Assembly (NCBI GenBank): GCA_002914805.1
Contig: JXTB01000040.1
Coordinates: 560,531-624,530, forward strand
Direction of reading: 5' to 3'
DNA from: Parasponia andersonii
Taxonomy: Eukaryota > Streptophyta > Magnoliopsida > Rosales > Cannabaceae
Length of the DNA: 64,000 nt
The position numbers were made by a program, and so were the translations under genes. The notes beneath the pieces were generated by a model. The model was given only the letters and a program-made list of their open reading frames with translations. It searched no databases and was not told where the DNA came from. The stretch's first letter is position 1. Every line of letters begins with the position of its first letter. This document shows positions 24,922 to 38,129 of the stretch, piece after piece.

Positions 24922-25718
24922 TGTAGGGCTCGTTCCTAGATCATGTACCACATGAACGATTAATTGGCAGAACAGGTCACAGGGGGTACACCGTCCGACA
25001 CGTGTCCAGAGTGACCATTTAAAAGTTATGCGAGTCGCACGTGATACCGCATGGGCCCATAGGCAATCCGAGGCCGTGGCCGAATTCATCCCAGACCCTG
25101 AATGGGTTCGGCCCAGTCCAATTCTTACCTCGACAACTGGGGGTCAGGAGTCTCGAGGGTCTTCCGCCAGAAGACCATGAGAGGCAACGCACTACTCCAG
25201 ACCCAGACAAGACATTTAATACGATTCTGAGTAGGTACACGCATTGGGCAAACCGTCCTGACAGAACGGCGGTTTGTCAAATTCTCACCCCCGACAGGCT
25301 CGAGTCATAGGAGACAGTGGAAAGCAGGCCACAACGAGGCAAGGGAAATCACGGTAACCACGGCCTGTGATTTCTGGAGTAAATCATAATGAAAAAAAAG
25401 GTATTCGATCCTGAGATTGAGAGCCAGAAAGCTCCCAGTTCCGGAATTATATATACGAGTCTTGCTTCCCCCTTTGGAGAGAAGATATACAGATATACAG
25501 ATAGACATATACAGAGAAAAATTTAATCTTTGTTACTCAACCTCAGGGATAAACAACTGATTTAAGCATCAGAGAATCTTTGCAGGTGGTCACCCCCGCC
25601 TCTCCGATCCGATCTGAAGTTAAAAGCACTCTGGGATAGCAAGGACACGTGGACAGTTGGTAGATACAACGTCAGCAGTTTAGAGACGCGTAGACAGCTG
25701 GTAAGAATCGTATTAACA
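24922..25718 (+). repeat. solo LTR of the Tat-type retrotransposon family
   Basis: About 797 bp run from TGTAGGGCTCG to TATTAACA and are collinear with the LTRs at 43305 and 54409. Shared blocks include GCGAGTCGCACGTG, ATTTAATRCGATYCTGAGTA, CAAACCGTCCTGACAGAACR, ATATATACGAG and TTTGGGATAGCAAGGA-like sequence. No internal retrotransposon sequence follows on either side. Flanks are ATTAC before and GTTAC after. This is the usual product of recombination between the two LTRs of one insertion. A TATATATA core lies at about 25448-25455. Confidence 0.88.
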
Positions 25719-25963
25719 GTTACTTAAGGAGAATATGCCATATTAAACTAGGTCCATGCGTGCTTCCAAGTAGGGATTGGCAATTTTACATGCCAACCTA
25801 TATTAGGTAGATAATACTAAGTTCTTTGGATAAGCGGGATGGAATGGCAATTTTACGTGCCAACCTATATTAGGTTTATATAATAGTCGGTTGTTTGGAT
25901 AAACAGGTTGGGATGGGTAATAACTTAAAAACCTGATCAGCGTACAAGTATAGGTACCCAAAG

Positions 25964-26005
<42 letters not shown>

Positions 26006-26059
26006 TATATATTAGATATATGTATAATTTATGGTTATCAATTTAATAGGTATTTTTTT
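25719..26059. other. intergenic DNA ending in a (TA)n run and MITE edge
   Basis: A TTTACRTGCCAACCTATATT motif recurs (near 25785 and 25851), marking a short internal repeat. A long (TA)n run spans about 25968-26000. At 26033 the sequence begins GGTTATCAATTTAATAGGTA followed by a T tract, which resembles the left terminus of the TA-associated MITE; the assembly then breaks into Ns. Confidence 0.55.
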
Positions 26060-26272
26060 NNNNNNNNNNNNNNNNNNNNNNNNNNNNNNNNNNNNNNNNN
26101 NNNNNNNNNNNNNNNNNNNNNNNNNNNNNNNNNNNNNNNNNNNNNNNNNNNNNNNNNNNNNNNNNNNNNNNNNNNNNNNNNNNNNNNNNNNNNNNNNNNN
26201 NNNNNNNNNNNNNNNNNNNNNNNNNNNNNNNNNNNNNNNNNNNNNNNNNNNNNNNNNNNNNNNNNNNNNNNN
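26060..26272. other. assembly gap (213 Ns)
   Basis: A run of N occupies these positions. Open frames reported through it are meaningless. The gap starts inside a sequence resembling a TA-MITE terminus, and its length is close to the body length of that family. Confidence 0.99.
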
Positions 26273-27639
26273 TAACCACCACCGTATGATTGAATTTCTA
26301 GGCCAATGACAAAGTTAGAGTTAGAGACATCGAAGGTACATCAGCTGCTGGAACATTGATCCAACTGATAAGTTGACCATGATTCATATGTCTATCCACT
26401 AATCAGCAATTTTAGTCGACAAAATACCATTTAAATCCCAACATGTAGCTTTTGGCAATGCTCATTGTTTTTGGCACTGAATCACATCAATTGAATGGGA
26501 ATATCTACCAGTGACGAACAGCGTTGACATGGAAAGGCTCCACAAACATCACAAGCATAAACGAGTTATTTTGAGGACGTGAAGTCAATTCTAACGTCAA
26601 AAGTTTACAGAGGTGTTTACAAGAGCGTATATGTTCAATAATTAATCAGTGCGCGAATTATTTCTTTAAAAAGAAAATCTTCTGTACCTTTCAAAAAATA
26701 AAAATAAAAAATCTTCCGTAAGCCATATGGTACTGGATTCAGGCTGATCAATGAAGAATAACGAATAAATGTCTCTCTCACAGGTGTACTTAATATGTAC
26801 TTATTCAAGTGAGAAAGCTTTGCCAAAATATGGCTCAGGTGTGATGAGTGGAAATTAACTTAAGAGTCCAAAGTGACAACTTTTTGGTTACTGTGAAATT
26901 TTATCCAATCAATTCGACATGTATATGTGATAGGTAAAAATGGTAATACAGATACCATAAAAGAAGAAAAAGGTAATGGTTATCCGGTGTTGAAATTAGC
27001 GTAGAAATGTCTTTGAAAGTGCTAGGCGTACAAATCCATAATAGGAACAAGTACTAGAAGCATGAAAATTCTACCCTAAAGTGATTAGAACTTATTCGCA
27101 ACTTTTTTTCGTGTGCAAAACGTGTGGAAAAGATGTCTTTGCCAATGCCAGGTCATATTTCCACATAATTTGATGTGGCAGGCGAAGATCCACAAAATGG
27201 TAACATGGCATACAATATGGCCAGGACAAGAAGAGCCGAGGTGGATATGACCTATGAGTCCTTAAGTCTATCTAGAAGACTCCAAACTCTATTTTGAACC
27301 TGAAAAAGTTCTGTTATTTAAAAATAAAGTCGACAGACATACATCACGCTTTTGAAAATTCCCTGAACAAATCTGATCAACAAATGTTCTGGAAATATTG
27401 CTCCAAGGTAGGTAACGAATATCCAAACCACACCAGCAAATACTCGATTTATTCATGGAAGACGGGTCGTTTTTGAACAGAGAAAACACTTGGTTTTGAG
27501 GCAGGAACAACACTAGGTTGAATTTCTTCTACATACCCAAAATACCAAAAGTCAACGACAAAGCAAAGGGAATACGAATTTTTTCTAATAATGCTTTCTG
27601 TTTACGAGCCAAACTAAGTTGGAAGTTGGTAACATCTCT
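26273..27639. other. intergenic DNA downstream of the amine oxidase gene
   Basis: The part nearest 27639 should include the 3' untranslated region of the amine oxidase gene (minus strand). The rest is unassigned unique-looking DNA, with no frame that resembles a protein. Confidence 0.5.
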
Positions 27640-30600
27640 TCAAAGTTTTGCCAATATTGCATTCTGAATTGGCTTGACAACTCCAGCATCTTTGACATAA
27701 GTTTCTTTGGTATCCAATTCACAAGCATTAGGTGGGACATCAACCGCAGGCGAACAGTTGAAGAATCCGTGAGGCTGCATCCACAGACACAAAGAAATTA
27801 AAAAAAAAAAAAAAGGGTTCAGACAAAACCAGTAGTTTTGGTCTAGGATTGAAATAGAGATGTTTACGGGAAAGATATTTTTCCACCACGTTAAGGAAAT
27901 ATCAATACTATCTTGACAGCGTCAGTTAAAAATTGATATTGGTAACCCAAAGTGCACTTCTTCCAAAATATCGAGATTTTTCAATAAAATGTCACGAAGT
28001 TAGTATATCTGAAATGCCATTACCCTTTATATGGGGGCGCTTCAGTAATTTTCAATGCTTTTTTGACATTAGGATGACATTTTCATCTATATTTCCATTC
28101 TACGTAAGTAGATCATATTCATGCACATCAGCACATGCAAGCAAAAAGGATGAAATTTCAAAAAGTGCCAATGAAAGATGCATTAAAACTGACTAGGGAA
28201 TACCATTAGCATAAAACCAATGTGCTCCACCGGCATGACAGGCCAGTCTTCCAGCCTAGGAACATGCGTTATTCCAAATACATACCTGTAATTCAACACA
28301 GTGCCGTTGTAAGTCAATATGAAAAAAAAAAAATCAAGGCATGTGAGAGAGAGAGAGAGAGAGAAGATGCTAGACAAACTAACCAAAGGACAATATCAGT
28401 TTCTTCCAAAGGTCGATCTTTCTTAACCCACGTGGCTATCCCTTCGCCAACACGCGGATTTTGATTTGGAAACTCTCCTCCAGGGAACATCTCATCACGT
28501 GCATATTGTGTAACCCAAAGATTATGCTTCAGAAAAGCAGCTCTTCTCAAAAACTTGGCCTCAGGACCAGCCATTGGCAAACAGTTTGAACCAGGTACTA
28601 GCTTGTAGCCTGTGAAATGTCCAGTCCTATTTACAGTTCTCGTGTTCCTTACCTGACATATTAGACGTTACTTATTGTCTATCAAACAACTAAATTGGTA
28701 GCTCTGTGAGCGTTAAAATGACGGTAATACTAAAATCCAAAATGAGCGGGAAGATGGGGCAGGAGGGGTAGAGAGATTAAGTCAAAAGTTACATCACAGA
28801 GATATAGATGATATTGAAGCATAGCAACAGAAATGAAAGACTAGTAAAGATAAACAGAGCCAAATAAGGGTGCCTCACAATCCAATGGCGAGCAGTCATA
28901 GGGTTACAGTCACGCATTGCTTGCAATTCAGATCTAAGAAGAGTTTCCTCAGCATAGAATGCATTATTGTGAACATTGTTCTCCCCAGGTTCTTCAACTT
29001 TAACATCTACTTCTACAACCTACAAAAAGGTGTAGAGAAGAAATGAAATAATGTCAAACAGATAAAAATATAAAAGCATGTTTGTATTTTTTAAAAAACT
29101 TGTTCTCCAACTGAACCATACAATTTTTGAGAGGCAGGAAAATCTAGCATATTGCTAGATAAGTCCCCATGAGGAATCGAACCCCTTACCTCATGAGAGC
29201 AAACCATGAGCCTGTTCACTTAACCTAACCCTAATGGGTAGCATGTTGTTTGTACTAACAACCAAACTTATTACAAATTACTTTATCACAATTGGAAAAT
29301 GATATAGAACCACATGTAGTGAGAAAAGTATACGAGTTCAGAAGTAAATTAAGCAACACAAGGAAAGCAGGAAAGAGGAAGGTGTTGCAGCACTTCTCCT
29401 TTATGAAGGCTAAAGAGACCTGAAGAGTTGTCTCCCCTTTTCCCTTCCGTTGGCTTCTAATTTGAAAAGAGCAAACTCCAGATGGCAGATTTGCAGTTTC
29501 TATATCATGTTGCCATAAACTGTGGTCAGCCCATGGGGATGTTTTAAGTTTGTAGTAGTTTACCTGATTGTAAGTTTCACCGGGTTTGCAGTCAACAGCA
29601 ATATCCATACGAGCAACAAAGAAGTGTTGATGAACTGGTGCATACAATCCTGGTGCAATCATAGTACCATATTTTCGAAATTCTCCAGGCTGCAACGCTC
29701 CTAAACTAAGTATTCCTGTAAGTTTAACTTCTGCTTCAATTTTGCCATCCTGTAATAGATACATAACTTACACGTCAACAGAACTGACTGCATGGCTTAC
29801 CACTAAACTAAAGAAAAACAAGTAAAGTGCAAGTAGGACCAGAAAGAATGGGAAGTCAAAGAAATTAGTAAGTAAAGAACCAGGAAAGGCCTAAAAAGCT
29901 AGAAGCCCTGGAAACACATATATGTAAATCTAAAATTTACTTACTATCTTATCTCATGTAGAGCCTCAATATTCATTTTGTTCCATATAGTTTAGCAGAT
30001 TCCAAGGGAAAGTAAACATAAACCACACCATTTACAGGATAAAACATTGAGGCGTTCAACTTACCTGATAAAAGTGCCAGAAGAATCCATACTCATAATT
30101 AGCCACGGTACAAATAAAAGACACTGTTAACCGCCTAGACCTTCGAACTTCTGCTAAACCTGTTCTCCAATCTTGATGTTTCCACAGAAGTCCATGATCC
30201 TCTTCATGCAAACATACACAATTCTCAATAGTTTCCACACCTCCAGTAAAATTTGTAAAGTGGGCATCAAAGTACTTGATATAGCCCAAACAATCACATC
30301 CCTGTGTTGGTAGTCTCATTTCAGATTAATTTAGATCAAGTGAAAGAGAAAGTAAGATGCAATAGTCAAATTTAATAAGCACACAATAAATACCTTCTTA
30401 AGAGAATGTGCATTTTTACCAAGACCATCCTCCCCTGCATCAAAAGCATTTTTTCTGTAATGTGGATCATTTGGATCACCATACGGCACAACCATTTCCA
30501 CAAAACTCAATCTATGGGCTACAGGCCTTCTCCCGCGACTACCATCAACATAGGCCACAGAATATATGATGAGACCCTCTCTGGGAGTAAATCCAATCCT

Positions 30601-32830
30601 GAAGTTCCACTGCCAGCAAACAAATACATTGAGATTGCTCATATTCTTAAAACACGCAAAACCAAATCCATATACTAATTGGAATATTCACCTTCTGCCA
30701 CTCAACAAAGTACCCATTGACACGAAAGCTTGGACCTTCCGGCTGAACAATTTGTAAAGGCTTCAAATCGCTTCGATCAACACCACCTCTTGATTCACCA
30801 GGAGTATAATTTCTCAGTGGATCAGCAGGAGGTAATGGAACCAGCTTGCGGTCTTCAAACTCTATCACGACCATGTTCTGCATATCTACTAGTACATGGA
30901 TGCCCTCAACTGGCCGTGCATAACCATTTTCCATTGGGCAGTCACTCTCAGTTCTACAGAATATCAATGGTTTAGCAAGTCTACGGCTGGGAGCATCAGC
31001 ATCACTATGATAGCCGACACACCTGAGGCATACATATTAAGAGGACATCCCATTAGCATGCTGTTGAAATGGAACCTCCAAGTAGATAGCAACTAAACTT
31101 ACCAGGCATCAACCATCACAAGATCCATATCTTCAATACCTCTCTTCTTCATAGCCTCTCTAAATGGAGGAAAGTCTTTTACAACAGCTTCGCATTCAGC
31201 GTATTCCACAGCATCCTGGAGCCATGTGAGAAACATCAGAACGGAAAAAAAAAAAAGGACACGAAAGAACTGTGCAACTACAAATCATCTAGCACGTATC
31301 TGCAAGTCTTCCAGCAAATCATTTAGCGTGTATAGATACTTACACGAAGGTACCTACTATACAAAACAAGGTCAAATAAACAGAAAAGGGCATACCATGG
31401 GAGGCTGCACGTCTGGAATGACTTGTGAGGAAATCACTTTTCCCCTGTGGTGCCCACCACGAGTTGCTGCATGTACTTCTGAGAGCTCAACAACCCATTT
31501 ACTCGTCTCATTTGACTTCTTGTTGTAAACAATAAGTCTAGCTCGCCTTGGAGGGAGCTTGCTGGGAATAACAGGACCACCTTTCGTTCTAGGAAGTAAC
31601 GAAGGCTGGAAAGGGGGAAAGAAATATGCATCCGCTAATGCAACAATATGTTTATCTGGTTCAAGCAGAACCACTTCAATAAAGCGCATACCGTCTCTGA
31701 CCTGTAAAAGGAGAAACATTATTTAAAAACACCACCTTATCTACAAACTACATGTATCACCAAGGGCAACAAGGGCAAGGTGGCATTGTATAATTAACAA
31801 ACCTCCGGTGTGGCTCCAGCCGCCCTGACCGTGGCGACTGCCACAGAGATCTCTGCAGCAGATAGAGGGTCCAAGGGATGGCTCGATTGGGCTCTTAGCA
31901 TAACTGGGATCCCTACTGCAACCAATTTGAACAGTTTGGAATCAATCAATCAAACAAAGCGAAACAGAGAATTCCGAATGCAATGCATTACTATTCATTA
32001 AAAGGCACAAATAAAATGATGCAACATTATCAACTCTGAACGTCTCTCTTTTCCTAAAGCATATTCCAAACTCAACTCAAGCATCTCAAAATTCTTAAAA
32101 AAAATAAATAAAAAAATAAAAAAAAAGATCATGTATGTACATGTGTTTTCAAGCAATGTATCATAGTATGGTAAGGAAAAGGCACCAGCTTTCAACAATC
32201 TGATCAATCTCGAATACAAATTTTCAAAACCAGAAACGTAACTCACTTCACCGTAGTCTTTATTTGCCTCTTCTTGCCTTCATACCTAATCTATTTTCAA
32301 ATTTACCCGTGTCCGTACACATAAAGGACATAGAATACAAGCAATAGAGCTTCACCTCATTTAAATCAAATCTTTTTAAAAAAAAAAAAAAAAAAAAATC
32401 AATTGAGAGAGGGAGAAATGTGAAAAACACATCTTTAAATACAGCTACTGTATAGAAATCAAAACAAAACACATTCAAACACCAACCAAGATTTCATAAT
32501 TCTAAAAATAAATAAATAAATACATATTTATTATTTTCGGATTTAAAAAAGAAAGAAAAAAGAACCTTTGGTAGAAACAGTGGTGGAAGGTTCGGGAATC
32601 AAGGACGCGATGGCGATCTTCTTGGCGCGCTGATCATCGCGAAGGTCGGTGGAGGCGACGGTCCAATCCTGAACGGCATTGGCCGAAACGACACCGTCGG
32701 ACACGGTGGCGGCGGCACCAGCGGCGGAGGGTGAGGAGGCGTCGCGGGGGACGGGGGCGGAATCGGAGGAGGATGGGAAGCAACACGGAGAAGAAGGACG
32801 AGCCGTCGTCTTTTGCGAAGCTGGGGCCAT
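27640..32830 (-). CDS. copper amine oxidase, peroxisomal CuAO-zeta/CuAO3 type
   Basis: Twelve exons joined by GT-AG introns keep one frame for 796 residues: 32566-32830, 31803-31912, 31396-31701, 31103-31215, 30692-31022, 30394-30609, 30065-30301, 29564-29749, 28879-29019, 28384-28652, 28204-28285, 27640-27774. The start [10 protein letters not shown] follows the Arabidopsis At2g42490 pattern; an in-frame ATG at 32899 is less likely. The catalytic-base motif [11 protein letters not shown] places Asp at about 432. VANYEYGF gives the TPQ-forming Tyr at about 516, 84 residues later as in characterised enzymes. Copper ligands are His566 and His568 (VHQHFF) and probably His732 ([13 protein letters not shown]). 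The protein ends AKL, a PTS1-type peroxisomal signal. The family oxidises primary amines such as putrescine to aldehyde, ammonia and hydrogen peroxide. The N-terminal 80 residues are Pro/Ser/Ala-rich and vary between species. No disruption is seen. Confidence 0.93.
29130..29245 (-). repeat. possible tRNA-derived SINE fragment in intron 8
   Basis: Inside the intron between 29020 and 29563, the minus strand carries GGTTCGATTCC (plus 29173-29183), a perfect tRNA B-box consensus. It is preceded by a segment ending GCTCATGGTTTGCTCTCATG. Such B-boxes in introns usually mark SINEs. No convincing A-box or full cloverleaf was found, so a functional tRNA is not proposed. Confidence 0.35.
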
Positions 32831-33148
32831 TGCAATGGGTTCGCAAGCTCGCCAATTCCACCCAAGTAAGTCTCTATGCAATCCACTGACATACAGCACT
32901 CGCTAGTCTCTCTCTCACCTTCTTCCAACGCCGCGTCGTTCCGCCAGCGAAAGGAAAAGACTAGCCAACCAAAACCTCTCCTCTCTTCTCCCCGAGAAAG
33001 AAAGAGAGTTAGCGAGAAAATCAGAAAAGAAAACAAAGACAGAGACTTGTTACTTGGAACGATCAAGAGCTAGGGTTTGGTTTGGACTGAAATGTGAGTA
33101 TAACTTTCTTTTTTCTTTTTTTTCTTAATGAGAGGAAAAACGTGAAGA

Positions 33149-33179
<31 letters not shown>

Positions 33180-33300
33180 ATTATCAGTGGTTTGGGACAG
33201 ACGAAGAAGAAGAAAGACGAAGAGACGGGTAATATAAGGGAGGCTACCACGTGCATTCATACTACTAGTAGGATGCCTTTTTCCATTTCTCGTTTTCGTC
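32831..33300 (-). promoter_or_regulatory. leader and promoter region of the amine oxidase gene
   Basis: This lies upstream of the amine oxidase start on the minus strand. It contains AACCCTAGCTCTTGATCG (minus strand, about 33080-33063) and a (CT)n/(GA)n microsatellite at 33149-33175, common in plant 5' untranslated regions. Frames running through it on both strands (for example 32876-33073) are low-complexity and not coding. Confidence 0.45.
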
Positions 33301-36300
33301 TAAAATTTTATTTTCTATTATGCTTTTATTTTTGTATCCAAATTTAATGTGACAAATTAATATAATATGGTATGATTTTAAATTCGTTTCAAGCAACATC
33401 CCCCTATGTTTTATTGATGAGGAGAAAAAAAAAAAAAAAACTTATTTCGGCTTTTGATTTTTAAGCGTGGAAAATGGATCTATCTGCCTAAACAATAAAT
33501 GCCAAATCTCTAAATTTTGTTACAAAAATATTCATTTCGAAGAGAAATTGAGTTAGTGTTTAGTTATAAAATTAAGAGATATTTTGACAAATTATTAGTG
33601 TCATTTTATAACATAATTTTGATTGAAGATAGACTTTGGCAAATTAAATGATACATTTTGTATTTCTAAACAAAATTCGAAACTAATATGTTGTAACAAA
33701 AACAAAATATGTTGAACTAATATTTTGTAACAAAACAATATATGGTGTTTTCTATTGTTAATCGCATGTCAACTCGTAGTGGGACTGTGTTATTTAGAAT
33801 TATGGCTTATTTTTTAGGGATTATTTAAAATTATATTTGAGATCACGTTTCACAAGAATTCATATCGATTTTATTTATTGTTACTCATATTTTAGATCAC
33901 TAGTTATTTCAAAATAAGACCTTTAGTATTTTGAAGGGGAAAAAAAAAAAGTAAAACTATACAATTGTAACGTCGTGGTTGAAATTACGTCATATAAGTC
34001 GTTGCACAATTTTAATACACAACTATAGAGTCACTACATTTTTCTTTATTAATTTTGTTTTTCCAACGAAGGCAATAAAGTTAGGAGAGAAAGAGAGATT
34101 CCTTTTTATTTTTATTTTAAAAAAATGTTTTTGTATTTTAATAGTGGAAATGGGCTTATCAAGTCGACCAATAAGATAAGCGCGTGTGAGTGTGATAGGG
34201 CGATCTGTTATTCTCTACTTTTGCTAATGGCCATGCATTTAGGTCCAACCTATATTTTGATATTTAGCATGATAAGGCCTAATTATTCTTTGAAATTTAC
34301 ATATAAGGACTCCCTTTCTGAATTCTATCCATAATGGTCGTCACTTTCTGGAATATTTTTTTCTACAACCGGGGACAACGACAGAACTCTTAACAAATAT
34401 CTCTATTAATTTATTCCATTTTCTTTTTTTTTTTGAACACCATTTATTCTATTTTCTTGACTAGCTAAATCTAACCCCTGCTCATGGCAAGACAAGTTCA
34501 TATCTAAGCTTTCAATTTTTTAAAGCTACATCTTTTAAAATAATAAGAATTTAGATGAAATATTTATTCCTTTAAAAAAAACTTTAATTCTTTCAATGTT
34601 ACATGGTTGATCGAACGTGATCCCAATTGTTTTATGTAAATATAATATTATTGTTCTACGCAAATCTCAATGTACTTGAAAAAGACATACATATCTCTAT
34701 AACAATGCAACAAATTACATGTGGTAATAAACAACACAATCTGAGTCATATTATGGATAAAACATTCTAATTCTGATTAAATGAAAAAACGCCCAATTCG
34801 AAATCTATAACTTTATTCCTCTCGGGATTGTAGATTTTTCTTCCCATTAGGAGTGAAATATTACTTAATTCAAATAATTTTTTTTCTTTTTTCACTTTAT
34901 TCCATATCCATTATTCAGGTAAACTCATGATGAGAGGCATGTATCTATATAAGAAGGAATCTATAAATTTTTTAATCTATACATTTTTTTTTCCTGATAA
35001 TTAGGAATCTATACAGTTTCCAATGGCTAAATATGTCGGAATTCTTTTTCTTCATTAAGAAAAATAAGTGTCAACATAAGACATCAAAATGTTACTGAAA
35101 ATACATTTAATATACTATCAATACGACTGATGGTCACAACAATGTACAAAGACATCTATTCATTTAATTGCTTAATACAGTAATTTTTTTTCTCTCCTAC
35201 CAATTTAATTATATACTATGTTTTCTGAAATTCTATATTTTGTACGGAAATATAAAGGGGATATTGATGAAAATATGTCCTTTTTTTTTCTTTACATTTA
35301 TATGCTTTTTTCTATTGGAGAATATACGTATGCTAACTTGTTGATTTATTAGTATTTTGAATGTAAATGGTAACAATTAAAAGCAAAATGGAAAGTTTTG
35401 GCACGTCCCCAAAAAATATGATTTAGAGAATTTTAAAATGGAGTGAATAATTTTGATCCGTCCTATTTCATCATATTCTTACTAAAATTTGTGCATTTGT
35501 TTTGGTAAATTAAAAAATAAATCCCTTATTATTTCTACCAATCTACCAACCCACCGAAGGACAACTTCTACCTCTACCTTTAGCATTAGCATTGTGGTTC
35601 TTGAGACCAAAACTCCAATGCATATGTCAACACAAATATTATATTTGGCGGGAAAAATAATAAAATATTATATTTGATAAATCATTTCATTCTTAGATGC
35701 ATAATGGCAAAGTAATCTTTTTGTTATAAATAATTATAATTAATAATTTAAATATCTCGTTTGAAATATAATTATAATCAATCAATAATACGTTGACACA
35801 TAACATGGCGTTGAGCATTGTGTAATTGCATTTAGTATTGCTCATAATTTTATCATAATTGCGTGAACACTAAAAAATGCATGAATAAATAATTGAGTAA
35901 TGAAAAGTACGATAATTTGAAATGCCATTATTAATAGGAGCGAGTGGGTGCTATTGTCCTTACTCATTTTTTGTTTCTTTTATGTTTTATATATAAAATA
36001 TATTATCGATTTTGGATCTCTCAAATATTCTTGTTATAACTATGTCCTCTCTATTAAATGTGATTTGCCATATTTACTTCACTCAAAACTCATTTATTCA
36101 TATTTTACATTTGTTCTATATCTTATTTTGTCTATAAGAATAGAAAAATAAAGACAACTCCTTCGCAAGAATAAAAAATTGAATAGGAAGAATCACATTT
36201 TTTTAGAAGAATTATTTATGGTGTGTTTTATAGTATTTATGTAACTATTCACTATTATGGGGGAAAAAGAAAAAGAAAGAAAAAAACCCTGATAACGGGA

Positions 36301-38129
36301 TCTCACAAATTTTGAATGAAATCCTTTTAGTAAGTGTGCAAAAACGTCAAAAAGTAAATCTCAACAATCCTCCAACACCTAAATCTTAAAGGTAGACTTG
36401 CAAGTCAAATTGTCATATCTTATACAAAGATATGATGGCAAATCTGAAATTAGGACTTTCTACTTCACTAAAACAACAAAAAGCATGTCAAAATAATGTG
36501 CTGAATAATAGATTTTTTATATATAAAAAAAGATTTAAGTAAAATTGTCTTGATAATGACTCTCTTTCGGGTCCAATCATAATAGGCTTTTTTGGGAGAT
36601 CATTAGTAGTGGTAGAGCATGGTGTGTTGGTGATTAGATGTCCACTTGATGACGATGCTTGTATTTAATCAATCTGACTCATCTCCACCTACTTCCACAA
36701 ACCCCAAAAGACATTTGAACATCAGCCAAATAACTAAAATGCTATTATTATGTATTTTACTTTTCTTTTTTTTTTTTTAATTTTAAAATTGCACATCCTC
36801 TTTTTTTTTTAAAAGCCTTATCCATGTCAAGGCAAAAAAATAAATAAATAAATAACAAGTAATCTTTTATTTTTTATTTTTGAAGGAAATCATAATGTTT
36901 ATATGTTTTTCTCCATTGATTCCGTTAAAGAAAAAATTACTAAAACCACTATATGAGTTTTAAATCAAATTAATATATCCTCTTGAACAGAAAGAACAGT
37001 AAATTAGAATTGCGTTATATTCATCGAAGTGTTAAGACATTCTAATTTAAGGTCCAACCAAACAACAAAGCTAGTAGAAGTGATCCAACCCGATATCTCA
37101 TCTGTAATTTTTATTAAAAAAAATGGATTATTACTTTCAGATAGCATATAACAGTAATATCTTTTTTTATTATTTTCTGTGTCACATCATATTAGGTTTT
37201 TTTATGGATTTTTTCTCCGTTTTACTTCCACTAAGATTTGTGTATATTTTATAATACGGATTATACAACTGGACTTCACGTAGATTCTATATGTTTAATG
37301 TATTTATAACACCAAATGGGAATTTGGATATGTTCCAAATAAAGATTCTGTACTTATTGAATATATGATATGCTGTCCTTCAATATATATATATATATAT
37401 ATATATGTTATATATGATATGTTGTCCACACAACTAGATGTAGTTAGAACGTACATGCATACTGATATCGAGCAAATTAGAAATATTTCATTTTAGTCTC
37501 TAAACTTAGATATTTTAACATTCCGGTTCTTATATTATTGAAAGTGTTCTCAATAGTCTTTAAGCACGTATTTTGTTAACTTTACGGCAAAATAGTAATT
37601 TCATACAAAATTTAAGTTTAGTTTTGGTCTATAAAATTTAAGCTTTAACGAGTTTCATTTTCTTCCATTGTGGTTAAATACCTAAGAGAAATAGTCAAAA
37701 AATGACTAAAAGATAACATAATTTAAGGACTAAAATGAGAAATTTAAAATTTAAGAATCAAAATAAAATTTTAGCAATAATTTAAGAATTAATAAAGTCA
37801 TTAATCCCATCGATGTCACATAGGCACTTTCTACAGAAAGAGTAGTGGTTCAGTTGAAAAGAAAAAGGAAAATAAAATAGAGGAGAAATTTACATATAAC
37901 ATATGGTCTTGGAAGTGTTTTTTAACGAGGAAATCAGATAGTGCAAAATTAGAAGGAAAAAAATAAGCATAAACATCACTAGGGAGACAAAAGTCCTATG
38001 GAGTTGGAAGAGTCATTCAACTCCCACAGAGGAGGTCACCAGCCAGCTGGAATATAAACGCTAAAACACTTACTGTAATGCAGCATTATAAAACCAATTT
38101 ATGTTATATATATATATATATATATATAT
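33301..38129. other. gene-free AT-rich intergenic DNA
   Basis: Nearly five kilobases of AT-rich sequence have homopolymer tracts and (TA)n runs (for example 37383-37406 and 38107-38129). I see no gene, RNA gene or complete element. The short translations are rich in Phe, Ile, Tyr and Lys, as expected from composition alone. Confidence 0.65.

Noticed and set aside
26031..26309. Frames spanning the run of Ns
   Set aside because: They are produced by reading undefined bases.
28322..28365. Long A tract plus (GA)n as a possible retroposed tail
   Set aside because: It lies within an amine oxidase intron, and no inserted sequence or target duplication could be identified around it.
32599..33066. 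155-codon Pro/Arg-rich frame on the minus strand
   Set aside because: It overlaps exon 1 of the amine oxidase gene in another frame; the homologous N-terminus is in the other frame, starting at 32830.
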